A model generated the notes under the pieces. The model searched no databases. It worked only from the letters and a program-made list of their open reading frames with translations, and was not told the DNA's origin. Positions 61,281 to 64,000 of a stretch of DNA of 64,000 nucleotides are shown here, piece by piece (position 1 is the stretch's first letter; the number at the start of each line of letters is the position of its first letter). Source of the DNA: Streptomyces sp. NBC_01750. GTDB taxonomy: Bacteria; Actinomycetota; Actinomycetes; Streptomycetales; Streptomycetaceae. The DNA lies in NCBI RefSeq assembly GCF_035918095.1, contig NZ_CP109137.1, positions 248,001 to 312,000 on the forward strand, read 5' to 3'. Made by a program: the position numbers and the translations under genes.

Positions 61281-62270
61281 TCAGGCGTGGACCAGTTCCA
61301 GCGCCTTCATCAGGTTGTACTCGGCGATGCCCGCCATGAACGCCCGGTTGGGGAAGTCCCCGTCGAGCAGCCGCAGTGGACCCGCCGTCAGCGACAGACG
61401 CTGCGCGAGCATGTAGAGCGCGAGCCGGTCCTCGTCCAGTCCGTCCACCTGCAGCGGCCGGTAGGCGTCGTGCAGCCGGATCCGCAGAAAAACGTGCTCC
61501 CACTCGACGTCGAAGTACATCAGGCCCTCGATGTCGATGGCCACCGGGTTCCCGCCCGCGTCCACCAGCACGTGGTCGGGCCCCAGTTCGCCGTGCACGA
61601 CCGCATACTCCGCGCGCGGCCGCACCGCCGCCGTCAGACCCAGCAGCCGCTCCTCCAGCCGGTCGCGAGTTCTCGCGATCCGCGGATCGCGCGACGCCGC
61701 CTCGGCAAGGTCCCGCAGCGCACGGTAGAGGACGACCCCCTCGCACGACGTCCCGCGCGACGTACCTCCCCCGTCGACCACGGCCACCTTGCCGTACGTG
61801 GACGCCCGATGGCGCCGCATCGCCTCCAGCGCCTCCCCGAGCCAGGCCATGACCGGGGCCGCCGCGCTCGGGTCGTGCGCGAGTAGCTCCTCCAAGTTCT
61901 CGCCCGGGAGGTCCTCGACAATCGCGAGGTCGGCCGGACAGTGGGCGCCGTTGCGGTCGATGAGACGGATCGCGGGGACGCGGACGCCGAGCGCGTCCAG
62001 CCGCGCGTGCGCGGCCTCGAACAGGTCGAGCCCGAGACCGGGCGCGAACGGGTCGGCGAGGTCGTCGTCACCCTCGGCCGCCGGCCAGTAGTTCTCGGCG
62101 TCGTCCCACAGGTAGGCGATAGCAGTCGTCGTGTCGTCCATCACCAGGCGGTATACGCCCTTCTTACTACCACCAGCGACCCGCTCAACCGCCTCCAGCC
62201 GCCGCCCGCCGCCCAGCGCGGCCCGCGCCGCACCCGCCAACTGCTCCCGCGTCTCTGCCCTGGGGGCCAC
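61281..62270 (-). CDS. APH-type phosphotransferase
   Basis: A 329-residue protein kinase-like phosphotransferase. VERVAGGSKKGVYRLVMDD is the nucleotide-binding start, YAVVHGELGPDHVLVDAGGN the catalytic loop (HGE instead of the usual HGD), and VAIDIEGLMYFDVEWEHVFL the metal-binding loop. The family phosphorylates aminoglycosides, macrolides or metabolites; glutamate replacing the catalytic aspartate leaves activity open. The start is a GTG at 62270 without a strong ribosome site. No partner is adjacent. Confidence 0.8.
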   Translation of the reverse strand: MAPRAETREQLAGAARAALGGGRRLEAVERVAGGSKKGVYRLVMDDTTTAIAYLWDDAENYWPAAEGDDDLADPFAPGLGLDLFEAAHARLDALGVRVPAIRLIDRNGAHCPADLAIVEDLPGENLEELLAHDPSAAAPVMAWLGEALEAMRRHRASTYGKVAVVDGGGTSRGTSCEGVVLYRALRDLAEAASRDPRIARTRDRLEERLLGLTAAVRPRAEYAVVHGELGPDHVLVDAGGNPVAIDIEGLMYFDVEWEHVFLRIRLHDAYRPLQVDGLDEDRLALYMLAQRLSLTAGPLRLLDGDFPNRAFMAGIAEYNLMKALELVHA

Positions 62271-62399
62271 TTTCCGAACCGCCTCTCCATCACGACAACC
62301 TGCGTACCCTACGGGAGCATCTACGTGGGGACGATTGGTTTGTTCCGCATCCGAGGACCCGCCGACCCGGGTCGGTGCCAGCTTCCAGAGCCTCCGAGC

Positions 62400-62650
62400 G
62401 CACCCGCCTTGCCCAGGCGAGTGGCCGCTCGCTCGGAGAACCGACGGTCTGCCACCCGCTACGACGTGGGCAAAACGGTCAGACGACCCGAGAGCATCAC
62501 CGAACGCAGGAGGAACACTCGCCAGCAGCGCTCCACGTCATCCGCTGTGACTCCGGTCCTGGAGGATCACAGCCACACTGGCCGCGGCTCGCGGCCCTTC
62601 GGCAGATGCCCGACCTTCCACCGGACTAATGTGCCTTCCACCAGGGGAAG
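62400..62650 (-). pseudogene. Transposase C-terminal remnant
   Basis: TLVRWKVGHLPKGREPRPVW then L, a stop (TGA for the expected TGG), then SSRTGVTADDVERCWRVFLL matches the region after the second catalytic acid of the same transposase type as at 60764-61130. The order of the two remnants on the strand is reversed, so they come from separate copies or a rearrangement. Confidence 0.4.
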
Positions 62651-62795
62651 TTCGCCGTTGGTCCCTCGCAGGCGCGGAGGCTTCGGCAGGCGCAATGACG
62701 GGATCGGAGCGGATCCCGGCCGACCAGCTCGACGGGAAGGTCACGCAGGACTCAGGCACGGCGGGTGACGCGGTGACGATGTCCGGCTCCACGCG

Positions 62796-63127
62796 TCAGA
62801 CTTGGGCGAGAACATCCGCCGTCAAACGGTCGTATTCAGCAGCCGCCGCAGGCACGCCATCGAAGTAGTCGTCCAGAACCCGGCCCGCTGCCACTCTCGC
62901 GGCGCCAACGTCAGCAAGCCATCGGTCAATCCAGCCACCCAGCAGGCAGGCAGTCGCTCGCTCACAACGGTGAACATCGCCGCGTCCCAACGCCCCAGAG
63001 AGTCGAAGGCCCCGGCTCGCTGTTCGGCCGGATCCGGAATACGAAACAGCACTCGATCCTGCGCGGTCACCTCTTCAAGGACCGGATACTCAACTCCCCC
63101 ACGCATTGCGGGGTGGTCACTCACCAC
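62796..63127 (-). pseudogene. Unrecognised protein with a frameshift
   Basis: The first frame (VEYPVLEEVTAQDRVLFRIP, GRWDAAMFTVVSERLPACWV) and the second (DRWLADVGAARVAAGRVLDD, YFDGVPAAAAEYDRLTADVL) join near 62940 into one protein of about 110 residues. The bias at third positions is good in both parts. I do not know the family. Confidence 0.4.
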
Positions 63128-63251
63128 CGCACCGGATTGCGGGACTGATGATCTGAATGCAGCGGACAGTCATCCGCGCAACCCAGAGACCTTCCGCCGC
63201 GGAAGTTGCGGGGCGGTGTCTCTGCACTGCCTGGATCGGTGCACGCCTACA

Positions 63252-63608
63252 TCACTGAGGCCGAGATGGTGTCCGCCGGGTGGTGTAGGCCTTGAGCATC
63301 TCTGTGGGGGTGCGGTACAGCACGCACTGGCGGAGCGGCCCTTCGGGCACGCTGGGATCCTCGAAGTCGTCAGCCGCGTCTCGAGTCATGCCGATCCGGC
63401 GCATCACTGCCTGGGAACGAACGTTGTTAATGGTCGTCGACGCCACGATCTCCGGCAGCCCGAGGACATCGAAGCCGAAGGCCTGGCAGGCCAGGGCGGC
63501 CTGGGTGGCGTAACCGTGACCCCACGCCGTACGCGTTGACCGCCACCCGATATCCACCCCAGCGAACGGCATGTCCTGGTCGACTTCGTCCAAGCCGGGA
63601 CTATCCAT
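63252..63608 (-). pseudogene. GNAT acetyltransferase (RimJ/RimL type), N-terminal truncated
   Basis: DIGWRSTRTAWGHGYATQAA contains the acetyl-CoA loop (R/Q-x-x-G-x-G/A pattern, WGHGYAT), and VASTTINNVRSQAVMRRIGM is the conserved end of RimJ/RimL-type acetyltransferases. The first half, with the substrate-side strands, is missing upstream of 63608. An internal ATG could still produce a short protein. Confidence 0.65.
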
Positions 63609-63717
63609 GAGGGCTCCGACGCCGTGATCACACCAGCCACAACAAGATCATCTCTCGGTCTCGGAGGGCCTTGGCTACGGGCCCTCGGATACTGAGGACG
63701 TTTCCCACCTGGAGACG

Positions 63718-63969
63718 GTGACGCTCGCCGCCGAGACCGTCCGCGAGAAAATGCGCCTCGAACAACTCTGGGTGCGCGAGGCCTTGGAGGTCCGCCGGTT
63801 CGGTGAACTCCGCACGGTCTGCGACCACTTCATCGCTTCCTGCGCGTCCCGAGTCAGGGGCACGGTGGGCTGGCACCTGGGCCGTGGCACGGCCCAGACC
63901 CGGTCGATCGTCGGGGAGCGCCCTCGGTTCATAGGGGATCGGGAGGCGTGGGAGAAGGGGCGGCCCTGA
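63718..63969 (+). CDS. Unrecognised protein or fragment
   Basis: A frame with strong third-position G/C bias: TLAAETVREKMRLEQLWVRE, ALEVRRFGELRTVCDHFIAS, then CASRVRGTVGWHLGRGTA. The bias starts earlier, at about 63640 (VSEGLGYGPSDTEDVSHLET), so the GTG at 63718 may not be the original start. The helical character resembles a regulator tail; no family identified. Confidence 0.4.
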   Translation: MTLAAETVREKMRLEQLWVREALEVRRFGELRTVCDHFIASCASRVRGTVGWHLGRGTAQTRSIVGERPRFIGDREAWEKGRP

Positions 63970-64000
63970 CACCCCGGCCCGCCGGTAGCGACCCCGACAC

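Overview
The window is high-GC DNA with strong G/C bias at third codon positions, frequent GTG and TTG starts, AGGAG-type ribosome binding sites and a protein repertoire (ISL3, IS110, ISAs1 and IS21-like transposases, WhiB fragment, ECF41 sigma factor, DUF6185, CRISPR repeats of the actinobacterial I-E type) that point to a Streptomyces or close relative. The density of broken genes, insertion sequences, toxin/immunity genes and defence-like genes suggests an accessory region such as a chromosome arm or large linear plasmid rather than the core. I saw no rRNA or tRNA gene.

Layout. 1-7 kb: an ISL3 element inserted next to an ISAs1 remnant; a DUF2975 membrane protein coupled to a small HTH regulator; a LuxR/GNAT junction of two truncated genes; a hexapeptide acyltransferase divergent from a GT2 glycosyltransferase; a DsbA-like lipoprotein. 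7-18 kb (defence-like): an HTH-NACHT-membrane NTPase, a P-loop kinase with two nucleotidyltransferases, phage terminase debris, a lipoprotein, and an ApeA-like HEPN protein. 17.9-18.9 kb: two orphan two-repeat CRISPR mini-arrays flanking a SUKH-family gene. 19-27.6 kb: mostly small or broken genes (antitoxin, GGDEF, WhiB fragments) with an Imm35-HAD fusion, a TPR protein, an HD hydrolase and a cytochrome P450. 27.8-36.6 kb: integrase debris, a three-gene translationally coupled operon of membrane-anchored paralogs, an HTH-MgtE_N-like protein, and a propionyl/acetyl-CoA synthetase with a good terminator.

36.8-44.4 kb is the most informative part. An IS21-family element can be delimited to the base (37136-40865): matching ends, a 7-bp target duplication, and insertion into a TauD-like dioxygenase gene whose two halves lie on either side. 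Besides istA (frameshifted) and istB it carries a DUF5994 gene between istB and its distal end, on the opposite strand. A second, diverged and internally deleted IS21-family element (42428-44357) has the same layout with a different cargo gene. Two related elements with one cargo gene in the same slot and convergent with istB suggest a recurrent cargo site.

45-64 kb: an unrecognised membrane-anchored protein and a DUF6185 membrane protein, a glutamate racemase paralog, an ECF41 sigma factor followed by its NmrA-type partner gene, a VOC protein, a TetR regulator with clear operators upstream of a DUF3533-type membrane protein, a secreted polymorphic toxin (coil, pre-toxin, HINT, C-terminal toxin) overlapping a likely immunity gene, an APH-type phosphotransferase, and several transposase and acetyltransferase remnants.
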